Positions 63,890 through 64,000 of a DNA stretch of 64,000 nt are shown piece after piece. The stretch's first letter is position 1; every line of letters begins with the position of its first letter. The translations under genes were made by a program, and so were the position numbers. Source of the stretch: Geothrix paludis. Its GTDB lineage: Bacteria; Acidobacteriota; Holophagae; Holophagales; Holophagaceae. The stretch covers positions 523,236 to 587,235 of the forward strand of contig NZ_JAKZLC010000002.1 of assembly GCF_022808815.1 (NCBI RefSeq). The letters run 5' to 3'. Under the pieces are notes generated by a model. It was given only the letters and a program-made list of their open reading frames with translations. It made no database searches and had not been told where the DNA came from.

Positions 63890-64000
63890 ATGTTTTCCGC
63901 TCACCGGGTTGCATTGTCCATTGTTGTAATTGGAATGCCTGTCTTCTCTCAAACAGCAAAATTCAATTCAATCAGCCCAAGTGCAGAAGAACTGAAGGCA
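63890..64000 (+). CDS. cassette gene, 3' truncated: secreted protein
   Basis: 37 codons to the window edge. ATG 63890 is 8 nt after the GTTAGGA core. A signal peptide is visible (FSAHRVALSIVVIGMPVFSQ), so the product is probably exported. Nothing more can be said. Confidence 0.6.
   Translation, partial: MFSAHRVALSIVVIGMPVFSQTAKFNSISPSAEELKA

Larger units (their letters stand above)
56093..64000. mobile_element. chromosomal integron (integrase, attI, cassette array)
   Basis: An integron integrase gene is followed by an attI-like site and an array of plus-strand cassettes separated by ten attC sites. All ten are 124 nt from the R'' box (RCCTAAC) to the R' box (GTTAGG), and eight or nine are close in sequence, as in sedentary chromosomal integrons where attC sites resemble each other. 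Cassettes run from about 390 to 1035 bp. The array does not end in the window. No antibiotic-resistance gene or transposon is seen, so it appears to be a resident element rather than a class 1 type. Confidence 0.93.

Overview
The window is about 64 kb of a high-GC chromosome from a Gram-negative bacterium. LPS-type genes (a family 9 glycosyltransferase and an LpxL-type acyltransferase), the DUF748 and YihY proteins, and general codon use fit an Acidobacteriota lineage such as Holophagae/Geothrix. That placement is inferred from gene content and style, not from a marker-gene search.

Positions 1 to 56000 are mostly ordinary chromosome. In order they hold: the end of an M1-type metallopeptidase; a four-gene operon (AhpD-like, GNAT, DoxX-like, EamA) divergent from a MocR/GntR-aminotransferase regulator; an M16 peptidase; an ArsR regulator divergent from a quinone oxidoreductase; two ABC-2 exporter pairs; dnaE followed by two degenerate NtrC-like proteins; two transglutaminase-like secreted proteins; YihY; the greA-clpX-lon quality-control block; lpxL and a GT9 gene; arginine deiminase; and a peroxiredoxin trailed by the remnant of a second peroxiredoxin. 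Next come an HybA/HybB(NrfD)-like membrane electron-transfer operon beside a PAS sigma-54 activator, acyltransferase and DUF748 genes, a cyclic 2,3-diphosphoglycerate synthetase homologue, an old yellow enzyme, ComF, an APC permease, a GxxExxY gene between inverted repeats, a DUF1624 protein, a CorC-like protein, a GH113-like hydrolase, a REC-DUF4388 protein, and a DUF1015-serA-serC block.

From 56093 to the right edge lies the most interesting element: a chromosomal integron. An integron integrase gene (minus strand) faces away from an attI-like site at 57291-57341. Beyond it runs an array, all on the plus strand, punctuated by ten attC sites that are each exactly 124 nt long. The array holds at least ten cassettes with small AT-richer genes, nearly all of unknown function and many predicted to be membrane or secreted proteins. 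It continues past the window. In most cassettes the recombination core GTTAGGC lies 4-8 nt before the start codon and may double as a ribosome-binding site. One attC site (58263-58386) has a different stem sequence but keeps its length and pairing.

Other notable signals are two matching sigma-54-like promoters that share an 11-bp upstream motif on either side of the PAS activator (34101-34167 and 36148-36193), a pair of activator-like proteins that have lost the ATPase/sigma-54 contact residues (16105-18353), and several intergenic hairpin and inverted-repeat elements.
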